Source: an uncultured Flavobacteriales bacterium
Lineage (GTDB): Bacteria; Bacteroidota; Bacteroidia; Flavobacteriales; Crocinitomicaceae
Length of the DNA stretch: 8,899 nt
Assembly: GCA_946886545.1 (NCBI GenBank)
Contig: CAMPIU010000096.1
Location: 1 to 8,899, forward strand
Reading direction: 5' to 3'
Shown here: piece after piece, positions 1 through 6,286 of the stretch
How the letters are laid out: every line of letters begins with the position of its first letter
Numbering within the stretch: the stretch's first letter is position 1
Program-made: the position numbers and the translations under genes
The notes under the pieces: model-generated
What the model was told of the DNA's origin: nothing
The model's database searches: none
The model's input: the letters and a program-made list of their open reading frames with translations, nothing else

Positions 1-163
1 TAGGTTTGCTTTTTCGAGGTGATCAACCGACTTTAGTTTGTGAAAACATGCACTGTAACGACTATAATAAAAACTGAAATAACTAAACTGGATCACAATC
101 CAAATCGCATCGAATTCAAATACAGCTACTTCAATTTGGGGAGTGATATACATTTAATCCGGT
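1..163. other. Non-coding flank downstream of the short ALDH gene
   Basis: I see no credible gene here. On the minus strand this is the 3' flank of the short ALDH-like gene. Read in any minus-strand frame it does not continue an ALDH (no ELGGK, Cys-loop or EEIFGP motifs), so the short gene is not an obvious frameshifted long one. I found no convincing intrinsic terminator; the only small inverted repeat seen is GGAT-caca-ATCC. The first eight bases match the Bacteroidota -7 consensus TAnnTTTG on the plus strand, but nothing downstream supports a plus-strand gene. Confidence 0.5.
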
Positions 164-1045
164 CTAATAACTACTCGTTGCCCCGCCAACATTCTCAATC
201 GGATGCCAGGTCGTTTTTAGTTCCTGTAAATCTGTAATGTAATAGGGATTTTCATCTGTTACTTTGGTGAAGTCAGTCTCATATACAAACACCCGCTTCA
301 CGTTGCAATCAGCTCCGGTTTCAATGGCTAAAGCCTGTTCTTTGTTTCCACCGGCATACACTACTGCATTTACGTCCATGTGACTGTGGAAGTGTTCTAC
401 CAACTCTTTTTCTGTTCCAGTCAGGATGTTGACCACTCCACCGGTTAAATCCGAAGTCGCAAGAACCTCAGCAAAGGTAATTGCACAAAGCGGCAAATTT
501 TCCGATGCCAAAACAACACAGGTATTTCCTCCCGCAATCGCTGGCAAAATAGTTGAAACCAAGCCAATTAATCCGTTTGTTTGCGGGGCAATAATTCCTA
601 CAACTCCCATTGGTTCCAAAGCAGAGAAATTGAAATGACTGCTCGCAACCGGATTCACAGAACTGAAAACCTGCTGGTACTTGTCGCACCAACCAGCATA
701 ATAGACACATCGGTCAATGGTCAATTCTACTTCCTGCTTTGCTTTTGCTTCTGTACTTCCTTGTTTTACCAATTCTTCTACAAACTGGGCTTTCCTGCCT
801 TCGAGCATTTCTGCAATACGATACAAAATTTGTCCGCGGTTAAAAGCCGTTTTCTCAGACCAGGATCCGAATGCTTTTCGTGCAGCAACTACTGCATTTC
901 TAAAATCTTTCCGCGATGACAGACACATATTTGCCAAAGGCTGACCTTTCTTATCAAGCGGTGTGTAATATCTCCCGGATTCCGTTCTTGGGAATTGTCC
1001 GCCAATGAAGATCTTGTATGTTTTTAGTATTTCCAATCGTTCCAT
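164..1045 (-). CDS. Non-catalytic ALDH-fold protein, like the C-terminal half of ALDH16
   Basis: This 293-residue protein has the N-terminal and cofactor-domain layout of an aldehyde dehydrogenase: IGGQF at 14-18, an ALDH helix pattern around 45-115, EPMGVVGIIAP at 144-154, and LPAIAGGNTCVV to GGVVNILTG at 167-210. The active-site positions are gone. PWNFP is replaced by APQTN (153-157), the LKPAE lysine by Ala180, and the whole catalytic-cysteine half is absent; true ALDHs have about 480-500 residues. It ends in a short unique tail after a KTTWHP stretch. From memory it resembles the second, inactive domain of human ALDH16A1 (EVEL..R.L and LW.P near the end). It lies 118 nt after the full ALDH on the same strand. 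I infer a structural or oligomerising partner of that enzyme. The ATG start is followed directly by the conserved region. It is unlikely to be an ordinary truncation because its end also matches the ALDH16 end. Confidence 0.82.
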   Translation of the reverse strand: MERLEILKTYKIFIGGQFPRTESGRYYTPLDKKGQPLANMCLSSRKDFRNAVVAARKAFGSWSEKTAFNRGQILYRIAEMLEGRKAQFVEELVKQGSTEAKAKQEVELTIDRCVYYAGWCDKYQQVFSSVNPVASSHFNFSALEPMGVVGIIAPQTNGLIGLVSTILPAIAGGNTCVVLASENLPLCAITFAEVLATSDLTGGVVNILTGTEKELVEHFHSHMDVNAVVYAGGNKEQALAIETGADCNVKRVFVYETDFTKVTDENPYYITDLQELKTTWHPIENVGGATSSY

Positions 1046-1077
1046 TTGTAATTATCAATGTTAACCGTCACATTCCA

Positions 1078-1155
1078 GCCATCCCCCTCGCTCCCCCTTC
1101 AAAGGGGGAAGTTTTAATCCGCCTCCTCCCTTGAGGGAGGACTGAGGAGGGTGGC
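1078..1155. repeat. GC-rich nested palindromic repeat, copy A (REP/MITE-like)
   Basis: This 78-nt element sits between the two ALDH genes. It contains an 8-bp hairpin TCCCCCTT-CA-AAGGGGGA (1092-1109) and a second 8-bp hairpin TCCTCCCT-TG-AGGGAGGA (1124-1141). Its ends are imperfect inverted repeats of each other: GCCATCCCCCTC at the left, and a right end whose complement reads GCCACCCTCCTC. Copy B lies between the next two genes in the same orientation. The form resembles extragenic palindromic repeats mobilised in trans, but no transposase is present here. As RNA it would fold strongly within the operon transcript. Confidence 0.85.
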
Positions 1156-1163
1156 AGAATTTA

Positions 1164-2648
1164 TCATTTCATTTTCAAATAAGCTCCCAAACCATGCAAA
1201 CCTCCTTCTCTTCCGAAACCACTTTCTTTGTAACCACCGAAAGGTGAAGTAGGGTCGAATTTATTGTAAGTATTCGCCCAAATAACTCCTGCTCGTAATT
1301 TCGATGTCATGTTAAAGATCCGGGAGCCTTTATCTGTCCATACCCCGGCTGCTAATCCGTAAGGGGAATTATTTGCTTTCTGGATCACCTCATCAATGGT
1401 TCTGAAAGTTTGAATTGTTAGAACAGGCCCGAAAATCTCCTCCTGGGCAATTCTGCTCGACTGCGCTACATCTGTAAATAGCGTCGGACGAACAAAATAT
1501 CCTTTTTTGGGAAGCTCGCATGAACTCTCATAGATACTTGCTCCTTCGTCTTTACCGATTTTGATGTATTTCCGGATTGTTTCCAATTGTTCCTTGGAAT
1601 TGATCGCGCCGATATCCGTGTTCTTATCAAGCGGATCACCGACATACAAAGTATCCAAACGGTCTTTCAGTTTTTGAATAACCTCATCTGCCACTGATTC
1701 CTGCACGAACAAGCGTGACCCTGCACAACAAACGTGACCCTGATTGAAGAAAATTCCGTTTACGATTCCTTCTACAGCCTGGTCGATCGGGGCGTCTTCA
1801 AAAATGATGTTTGCCGATTTACCACCCAATTCCAGTGTTAGTTTCTTTCCTGTTCCGGCTACCGCTTTTTGGATGATTTTTCCAACGTTGGTTGAACCCG
1901 TAAAAGCAATTTTATTGATATCCGGATGATTGACAATCGCTGCCCCTGTATCCCCGTAACCCGTAAGGATATTCACAACGCCGGCAGGTAAGCCTGATTC
2001 ATGAATGATCTCAGCCAATAACATCGCTGTAAGCGGAGTTGTTTCCGCTGGTTTCAGAACAACCGTATTTCCGGCTGCTAAAGCCGGAGCAATTTTCCAG
2101 GCAGCCATCAGGAGTGGGAAATTCCATGGAATAATCTGTCCTGCAACACCCAAAGCACTTACCGTTCTATTCGGGAAAGCATATTCCAGTTTATCTGCCC
2201 AGCCTGCATAATAGAAAAAATGATTGCAAGCCAGCGGCACATCCACATCGCGGGATTCGCGAATAGTTTTACCGGCATCCAAGGTTTCAACCACAGCCAA
2301 TTCCCGAGCTTTTTCCTGCATTAGTCGTGCAATGCGGTAAATGTATTTTCCACGTTCCTTTGCAGAGAGTTTCGACCATACATTTTCGTATGCTTTGCGG
2401 GCAGCCTTTACTGCTTTATCCACATCACTTTCATCGGCGTATGCTACTTCAGCAAGCACTTTCTCCGTTGCCGGATTGCTTGTTTGAAAGTATTTACCCG
2501 AATTCGGCGCAACAAACTTCCCGTCGATGTATAAATCATAACGTTCTTTCAGTTTCACATGACTTGTGCTTTCCGGACTTGGGCTGTAATCCCATCCGCC
2601 GTTGAAGTCGAAAGCCGGTTTTTCTTTATGCTTGTCTTTTTTTGTCAT
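1164..2648 (-). CDS. NAD(P)+-dependent aldehyde dehydrogenase, ALDH16 catalytic domain type
   Basis: This is a full-length (494-residue) aldehyde dehydrogenase expected to oxidise aldehydes to acids with NAD(P)+ in the cytoplasm. All landmarks are visible: PWNFP with the oxyanion Asn176, LKPAE with Lys199, the cofactor loop FTGSTNVG (249-256), the general base Glu273 in ELGGK, the nucleophile Cys307 in QGHVCCAGSR, and EEIFGPV (403-409). The N-terminal segment with a WDYSPSPES stretch (19-27) resembles the start of ALDH16 (FEYGPVPES in human ALDH16A1, from memory), which ordinary ALDHs lack. The enzyme is therefore probably the active half of a split ALDH16, with the inactive half encoded just downstream. 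Because deoC lies just upstream, acetaldehyde is the likely physiological substrate; that is inference. The ATG start is preceded by no clear Shine-Dalgarno, as is normal in Bacteroidota. Confidence 0.93.
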   Translation of the reverse strand: MTKKDKHKEKPAFDFNGGWDYSPSPESTSHVKLKERYDLYIDGKFVAPNSGKYFQTSNPATEKVLAEVAYADESDVDKAVKAARKAYENVWSKLSAKERGKYIYRIARLMQEKARELAVVETLDAGKTIRESRDVDVPLACNHFFYYAGWADKLEYAFPNRTVSALGVAGQIIPWNFPLLMAAWKIAPALAAGNTVVLKPAETTPLTAMLLAEIIHESGLPAGVVNILTGYGDTGAAIVNHPDINKIAFTGSTNVGKIIQKAVAGTGKKLTLELGGKSANIIFEDAPIDQAVEGIVNGIFFNQGHVCCAGSRLFVQESVADEVIQKLKDRLDTLYVGDPLDKNTDIGAINSKEQLETIRKYIKIGKDEGASIYESSCELPKKGYFVRPTLFTDVAQSSRIAQEEIFGPVLTIQTFRTIDEVIQKANNSPYGLAAGVWTDKGSRIFNMTSKLRAGVIWANTYNKFDPTSPFGGYKESGFGREGGLHGLGAYLKMK

Positions 2649-2661
2649 TATATCTCATTTG

Positions 2662-2767
2662 GTCATCCCCCTCGTTCCCCCTTCAAAGGGGGAAGTCCAA
2701 ATCCGCCTCCTCTCTTTTGCTTGCGCTGAAGCTACAAAGGCGCAGAGTGAGGACTAAGGAGAGTGGC
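2662..2767. repeat. GC-rich nested palindromic repeat, copy B, with enlarged second hairpin
   Basis: This is the second copy of the 1078-1155 element, between deoC and the full ALDH. The first hairpin is conserved and slightly longer, TTCCCCCTT-CA-AAGGGGGAA (2675-2694, 9 bp). The right end (GAGGACTAAGGAGAGTGGC) differs from copy A by two bases. The second hairpin is altered: the short TTGAGG centre of copy A is replaced by about 30 nt that include TGCGC (2722-2726) pairing with GCGCA (2740-2744). The element fills nearly all of the 126-nt gap. Confidence 0.83.
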
Positions 2768-2774
2768 TTATTAT

Positions 2775-3695
2775 CTAATCTATCGAAAAATAATCGGCAC
2801 TTTGATAATGCCCCGTTTCCTGTTTTACCAATTGCATAAGCACGTCATTTGCCAACGAACTTGCACCGAAACGGAACCATTCATTATTCAGCCAATCATT
2901 CCCCAAGGTTTCTTTCACCATCACCAAATTATGCAATGCCAGTTTTGAAGAAGAAATTCCACCAGCCGGTTTCATTCCCACCTTCACTCCTGTTTTTCTA
3001 TAAAAATCTTTGATCGCGCAAAGCATCGTATAAGTTACCTGCATGGTTGCAGCAGGTTGAATTTTTCCGGTAGATGTTTTAATAAAATCGGCACCTGCAT
3101 ACATTGCAATATCACTTGCTCTGCGTACCTGATCCAAAGACGCCAATTCACCGGTTTCAAAAATCACTTTCAATCGCGCTTTGCCACAAGCTTCTTTAAT
3201 TGCCGCAATTTCATCAAAGACAAAATTGTAATCCCCTGATAAAAATTTACCACGGGAAATGACCATATCTATTTCGTCAGCACCATTATCTACTGCAAAT
3301 TTGGTATCAAGTAGCTTAATTTCCATCGTGGATTGTCCGCTTGGAAAAGCCGTGGAAACGGATGCTACTTTAATGCCCGAATCACCCAATGCTTTTTTAG
3401 CTTCCGCAACCATGGTAGGATAAACACAAATTGCAGCAACTGTTGGCAAACCTTCCTGCAAATCATGTAAATGCTGAGCTTTATAACACAATTGACGTAC
3501 TTTTCCAGGTGTATCTTTCCCTTCCAAAGTGGTCAAGTCGATCATATTCAACACCAATTTCAAGCCCTGAACTTTTGATTCGTTCTTGATGCTTCGTGTT
3601 TGAAACCTGGCTACCCGTTCTTCTACCCCAACTTTATCAACCGTAGGAGAAAATTTGAAATCTGGAGTATTCTTGAATGTTTTATTTCTATTCAT
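2775..3695 (-). CDS. deoC: Deoxyribose-phosphate aldolase (eukaryote-like long form)
   Basis: DeoC is a cytosolic class I aldolase that splits 2-deoxy-D-ribose 5-phosphate into D-glyceraldehyde 3-phosphate and acetaldehyde, the last step of deoxynucleoside breakdown. From the ATG at 3695 it has 306 residues. IDLTTL, AAICVYP, GADEIDMVI (Asp143, the proton-relay Asp), ETGEL, DFIKTSTGK (Schiff-base Lys206), KPAGGI (Lys242) and RFGASSL (phosphate binding) are all present in order. The roughly 45-residue N-terminal extension, LCYKA and KEACGKARLK match the eukaryotic DERA type better than the shorter E. coli type. An in-frame TTG at 3719 would add eight residues, but that TTG is the end of a perfect -7 promoter box, so I chose the ATG. 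Two ALDH-family genes follow on the same strand; no other deo genes are visible. Confidence 0.95.
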   Translation of the reverse strand: MNRNKTFKNTPDFKFSPTVDKVGVEERVARFQTRSIKNESKVQGLKLVLNMIDLTTLEGKDTPGKVRQLCYKAQHLHDLQEGLPTVAAICVYPTMVAEAKKALGDSGIKVASVSTAFPSGQSTMEIKLLDTKFAVDNGADEIDMVISRGKFLSGDYNFVFDEIAAIKEACGKARLKVIFETGELASLDQVRRASDIAMYAGADFIKTSTGKIQPAATMQVTYTMLCAIKDFYRKTGVKVGMKPAGGISSSKLALHNLVMVKETLGNDWLNNEWFRFGASSLANDVLMQLVKQETGHYQSADYFSID

Positions 3696-3716
3696 GTAGT
3701 ATGAATGTGATTTATT

Positions 3717-3724
3717 CAAAGATA
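3717..3724 (-). promoter_or_regulatory. Probable deoC promoter, -7 element
   Basis: On the minus strand this reads TATCTTTG, an exact match to the Bacteroidota sigma-ABfr -7 consensus TAnnTTTG. It lies 21 nt upstream of the ATG at 3695, which would leave a leader of about 15 nt. No TTG-type -33 element stands at the usual 19-21-nt spacing, so the promoter may be weak or activator-dependent. A match of this kind occurs by chance about once per 4 kb per strand; its position is the main support. Confidence 0.55.
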
Positions 3725-3791
3725 CAGATAGGAAATTAACTGGCGATTAAATTGAAGCAAGAAATCGTGCTAAAAGGAATTAGTATTTTTA

Positions 3792-3803
3792 TTACCCGGG
3801 TAA
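3792..3803. promoter_or_regulatory. Perfect 12-nt palindrome, possible operator
   Basis: TTACCCGGGTAA is fully self-complementary and has a central CpG. It lies in the divergent deoC/cysQ intergenic region, about 70 nt upstream of the deoC -7 box. The symmetry and position suit a dimeric regulator such as a LacI- or TetR-type protein, but no regulator gene is in the window and the assignment is inference. Confidence 0.35.
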
Positions 3804-3808
3804 ATGGA

Positions 3809-3828
3809 GGATAAGTGTACTCTTATCC
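3809..3828. promoter_or_regulatory. Inverted repeat GGATAAG/CTTATCC in the divergent region
   Basis: GGATAAG (3809-3815) and CTTATCC (3822-3828) are perfect inverted repeats around a 6-nt spacer, immediately after the 12-nt palindrome. It could be an operator or an RNA hairpin. There is no T-run on either side, so it is not a canonical terminator. Confidence 0.35.
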
Positions 3829-3838
3829 CCTGTATTTT

Positions 3839-3856
3839 AAAAGCTGGTGCTTTTTC
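3839..3856 (+). repeat. Tandem mini-hairpin element, copy 1
   Basis: AAAAGCTGGTGCTTTTTC can fold as AAAAGC-TGGT-GCTTTT and ends in five T. It recurs with one change (T to C in the loop) exactly 60 nt downstream. Read on the plus strand it resembles a very short intrinsic terminator, but no plus-strand gene precedes it. Confidence 0.6.
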
Positions 3857-3858
3857 CC

Positions 3859-3891
3859 AAATTACTTTCGCACTAACGTTTGTCGTAATTT
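3859..3891. promoter_or_regulatory. Inverted repeat AAATTAC/GTAATTT between the two mini-hairpins
   Basis: AAATTAC (3859-3865) pairs perfectly with GTAATTT (3885-3891) across 19 nt. Two one-mismatch -7 boxes for cysQ overlap it: TACTTTCG at 3863-3870 and TAATTTAG at 3886-3893. Neither has a clear TTG at the -33 spacing, so the cysQ promoter is not settled. Confidence 0.3.
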
Positions 3892-3898
3892 AGTCTTC

Positions 3899-3916
3899 AA
3901 AAGCTGGCGCTTTTTC
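3899..3916 (+). repeat. Tandem mini-hairpin element, copy 2, just ahead of cysQ
   Basis: AAAAGCTGGCGCTTTTTC folds as AAAAGC-TGGC-GCTTTT and ends only 13 nt before the cysQ ATG. It matches copy 1 at 17 of 18 positions with a repeat period of exactly 60 nt. Its position suggests a role in cysQ expression (operator pair, attenuator or leader hairpin), but the sequence alone does not decide which. Confidence 0.6.
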
Positions 3917-3929
3917 TTACTTTTAACCG

Positions 3930-4748
3930 ATGATTATCTCAGAGATCCGAACTTTTATACCTCTCGTTCTTAAAGCTTGTATTGAAGCCTCTGAGGCAAT
4001 TATGCATATTTATAACACCGGTTTTGATCCTTCAATGAAAGCAGACGGAAGCCCTGTTACCCAAGCCGATATTCTTTCCAACTCAATCATTAAAAGTGCG
4101 CTGGAGAAAACAGGGATTCCCACGATTATGGAGGAAAGCATCAACTCTCCGTTTGAAATCAGAAAATTGTGGGATACTGTCTGGATTGTTGATCCACTAG
4201 ACGGGACAAAAGAATTTATTAAGAAAAACGGGGAGTTTGCCGTTTGCATTGCATTGGTGCATCGAAACCAAGCTGTATTGGGATTTATTGCTTCCCCGGC
4301 AACACAAGAGATTATTTTTGGAGGAAAAGATATTCCTGCTACTTTACTTGCTTTTAAAGACCTGGAACAAAGCGGAAACTGGAAAGTAATCCCTCCTAAA
4401 AACGAGTTGAATCAGCCTTTCAAAATCGCCGGAAGCAGATCACATTATTCAGGAAACGACCTTAAATTCAACCAGTCCATGCAGGAGCTTTTCGGAGAAA
4501 TTGAATTCATAAAAAAAGGAAGTGCCTTAAAATTTTTCGACTTAGCTTTGGGAAAAGCAGATGTTTATCCGAGATTTGCACCAACAATGGAATGGGATAT
4601 AGCAGCCGGACAAGCAATCATGGAATCTTTAGGGGGAGCAGTTGTACATGCTGAAACGGATCAAGCGCTTGTTTACAATAAAGAAAACTTATACAATCCC
4701 TATTTCATAGTGAAAACAAAAGCTGTTATTGACCGGTTGAATAAATGA
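3930..4748 (+). CDS. cysQ: 3'(2'),5'-bisphosphate nucleotidase (PAP phosphatase)
   Basis: CysQ removes the 3'-phosphate of 3'-phosphoadenosine 5'-phosphate (PAP), the by-product of PAPS reduction and of sulfotransferases, yielding AMP. The protein has 272 residues, a typical length for the family. It shows the inositol-monophosphatase superfamily metal site: VTQAD (43-47), Glu69 in MEES, DPLDGTKEF (88-96; Asp88, Asp91) and EWDIAAG (221-227; Asp223). The KEF after DGT is the CysQ signature that distinguishes it from inositol phosphatases (DGT.NF). It is the first gene of a tight plus-strand operon: its TGA overlaps the next ATG (ATGA at 4745). It is divergent from deoC across about 230 nt. No other sulfate-assimilation gene is in view, so the role may be in sulfation rather than cysteine synthesis. 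Confidence 0.94.
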   Translation: MIISEIRTFIPLVLKACIEASEAIMHIYNTGFDPSMKADGSPVTQADILSNSIIKSALEKTGIPTIMEESINSPFEIRKLWDTVWIVDPLDGTKEFIKKNGEFAVCIALVHRNQAVLGFIASPATQEIIFGGKDIPATLLAFKDLEQSGNWKVIPPKNELNQPFKIAGSRSHYSGNDLKFNQSMQELFGEIEFIKKGSALKFFDLALGKADVYPRFAPTMEWDIAAGQAIMESLGGAVVHAETDQALVYNKENLYNPYFIVKTKAVIDRLNK

Positions 4749-6286
4749 AACTACTTTTAAATATCTCTTTTTTATTCTTTTTGGTTTTCACCATTTATGG
4801 ACAGCAATACCGTGTTTTACCCATTGAATCTTATTTCAAAGACGTTTCTTTTTTTACGGATTCCTCTTTCGCTCCCATTTTCCCGGTAACGGATAATCAA
4901 GTCAATTATTACAACACGACAAAAGAGCAAAAATTACGCTATTCAGATGTGGGACATTACATCTATCAGCGCGAAATCATTCAACTCATCAAAAAAGACG
5001 GTGCTATTTGGGTAAGCCCGATTTTAGACATTCAAATGGGCGCAGAACGCGGAGATACGAACATGCGACAATATTTGAACGTTCGCGGACTCCGGATAGA
5101 AGGAAGTATGAAAGACAAGGTTTTTTTCTCCGGGTCCTTTTATGAAAACCAGGCTATTTTGCCTTACTATGTTCAGCAATACGCAACAAACCGGGGCGAG
5201 TTTTATCCGAACAGTTCAGATTCCAGCTATTATCAGATCAATGCCGTGATTCCGGGAAGCGCACGTACAAAACCCTTTAAAACCAATGGCTTTGATTACG
5301 CTTATGCGACCGGAATGGTGCAATGGCAAATTCTTAAAAATTTATCCGTTTCAGCAGGAAATAACCCGGTTTTTGTGGGAAGTGGCTACCGTTCGGTCAT
5401 TTATTCTGATAATTCACTCCCAACAATGAATTTTCGGGTAAATTATTCATTGGGCAAAAAATGGAATTTTCAGCTGATTCGCATGCAGGGGCTGAACATG
5501 CTTCGAATTCCCTATGCGACAAATGGCGAGGCAATGTATGAACGAAAAGCATTGAGTATCGGATCCATCTATTTCCAACCGACCAAACATCTTCGAATCG
5601 GACTAGTTGAAGGAGGAACATGGACTCGTGGAGATTCTATTCAGAAACAAGCAGTTGAAGGGGGATTTTATATTCCGGTCCCGGGGGCTGCAACAATCCA
5701 GGAAGGAATCAACGGAAAAAGCTATGCCTATTTGGGATTGGACCTCAACTGGAGAATTTGGAAAGTACTTTTATACGGGCAATACGGAAGAAACCTAAAT
5801 TCCAAATCCAGTGATGTGGGTCAAATCGGAATTCGATACTGGCCATTCAAATCTCCCAACTATCTGATTCATTTAGAATACAATCACACTTCTTCAAATG
5901 CATACAAATCTTCCAATCCACGGATCCACTACAGCAATTTCAATCTTCCGATCGGACATCCGATGGGAGCCGGAGTAGACGAAGTAATTCTGAGACTTCG
6001 TGCCGAATGGAATCATTTATTTATCAGCTCATCCACCAACTTCTACATCAGTCAATCCGATAATTACAGGCAGCTGCTACCGGTTTATGAATCCACTTCA
6101 GGTAATCAACAGCGAGTGTTTTATGAAAACCTGGAATTGGGATACAACTTTAACCACGGATATGGGTTGGAGATCTTCGGAGCTGCAAAACTGCGTTTGG
6201 TCAATAACCCGCTGCAAAACGGACAATCTTATTGGTTTAATCTTGGGATTCGAACAGCACTTAACAATCATTATTTCGATTTCTGA
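4745..6286 (+). CDS. Wzi-like outer-membrane beta-barrel protein 1
   Basis: This 513-residue protein is expected in the outer membrane. It has an N-terminal signal peptide (hydrophobic core about 3-17, likely cleavage after Gly19 before QQYRV) and many alternating aromatic/polar strands, as in a large beta-barrel. GNNPVFVGSGYRSVIYSD (205-222) is the hallmark segment of the capsule-assembly Wzi family found widely in Bacteroidota, where some members are annotated as gliding protein RemB-like. LPIGHPMGAGVDE (401-413) is a second shared block. The E. coli Wzi homologue anchors capsular polysaccharide at the surface; transfer of that role here is inference. It starts inside the stop codon of cysQ and its own stop overlaps the following start by one base, so translation is probably coupled. 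The downstream protein shares both key blocks but is otherwise divergent. Confidence 0.82.
   Translation: MKLLLNISFLFFLVFTIYGQQYRVLPIESYFKDVSFFTDSSFAPIFPVTDNQVNYYNTTKEQKLRYSDVGHYIYQREIIQLIKKDGAIWVSPILDIQMGAERGDTNMRQYLNVRGLRIEGSMKDKVFFSGSFYENQAILPYYVQQYATNRGEFYPNSSDSSYYQINAVIPGSARTKPFKTNGFDYAYATGMVQWQILKNLSVSAGNNPVFVGSGYRSVIYSDNSLPTMNFRVNYSLGKKWNFQLIRMQGLNMLRIPYATNGEAMYERKALSIGSIYFQPTKHLRIGLVEGGTWTRGDSIQKQAVEGGFYIPVPGAATIQEGINGKSYAYLGLDLNWRIWKVLLYGQYGRNLNSKSSDVGQIGIRYWPFKSPNYLIHLEYNHTSSNAYKSSNPRIHYSNFNLPIGHPMGAGVDEVILRLRAEWNHLFISSSTNFYISQSDNYRQLLPVYESTSGNQQRVFYENLELGYNFNHGYGLEIFGAAKLRLVNNPLQNGQSYWFNLGIRTALNNHYFDF

Noticed and set aside
1..8. TAGGTTTG, an exact -7 box match on the plus strand
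   Set aside because: No plus-strand gene follows, and matches of this strength are expected by chance in a window of this size.
40..237. 65-residue plus-strand open frame at the left edge
   Set aside because: It overlaps the end of the short ALDH-like gene on the other strand, has low-complexity composition without any recognisable pattern, and no supporting neighbours.
426..944. Several plus- and minus-strand open frames within the short ALDH gene
   Set aside because: They are antisense or shifted shadows of a gene with clear family similarity; the translated sequences show no protein-like features.
164..1045. The short ALDH as a frameshifted or truncated pseudogene
   Set aside because: No catalytic-half remnants are found in the downstream flank in any frame, and its C-terminal tail resembles the natural end of ALDH16, so it looks like an intact pseudoenzyme.
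1078..2767. CRISPR or other regular array made of the palindromic repeats
   Set aside because: There are only two copies about 1.6 kb apart separated by a gene, so they are dispersed repeats, not an array.
3839..3858. Terminator for a plus-strand gene upstream of cysQ
   Set aside because: The nearest upstream gene (deoC) is transcribed away from it, so there is no plus-strand transcript to end here; kept only as a repeat element.
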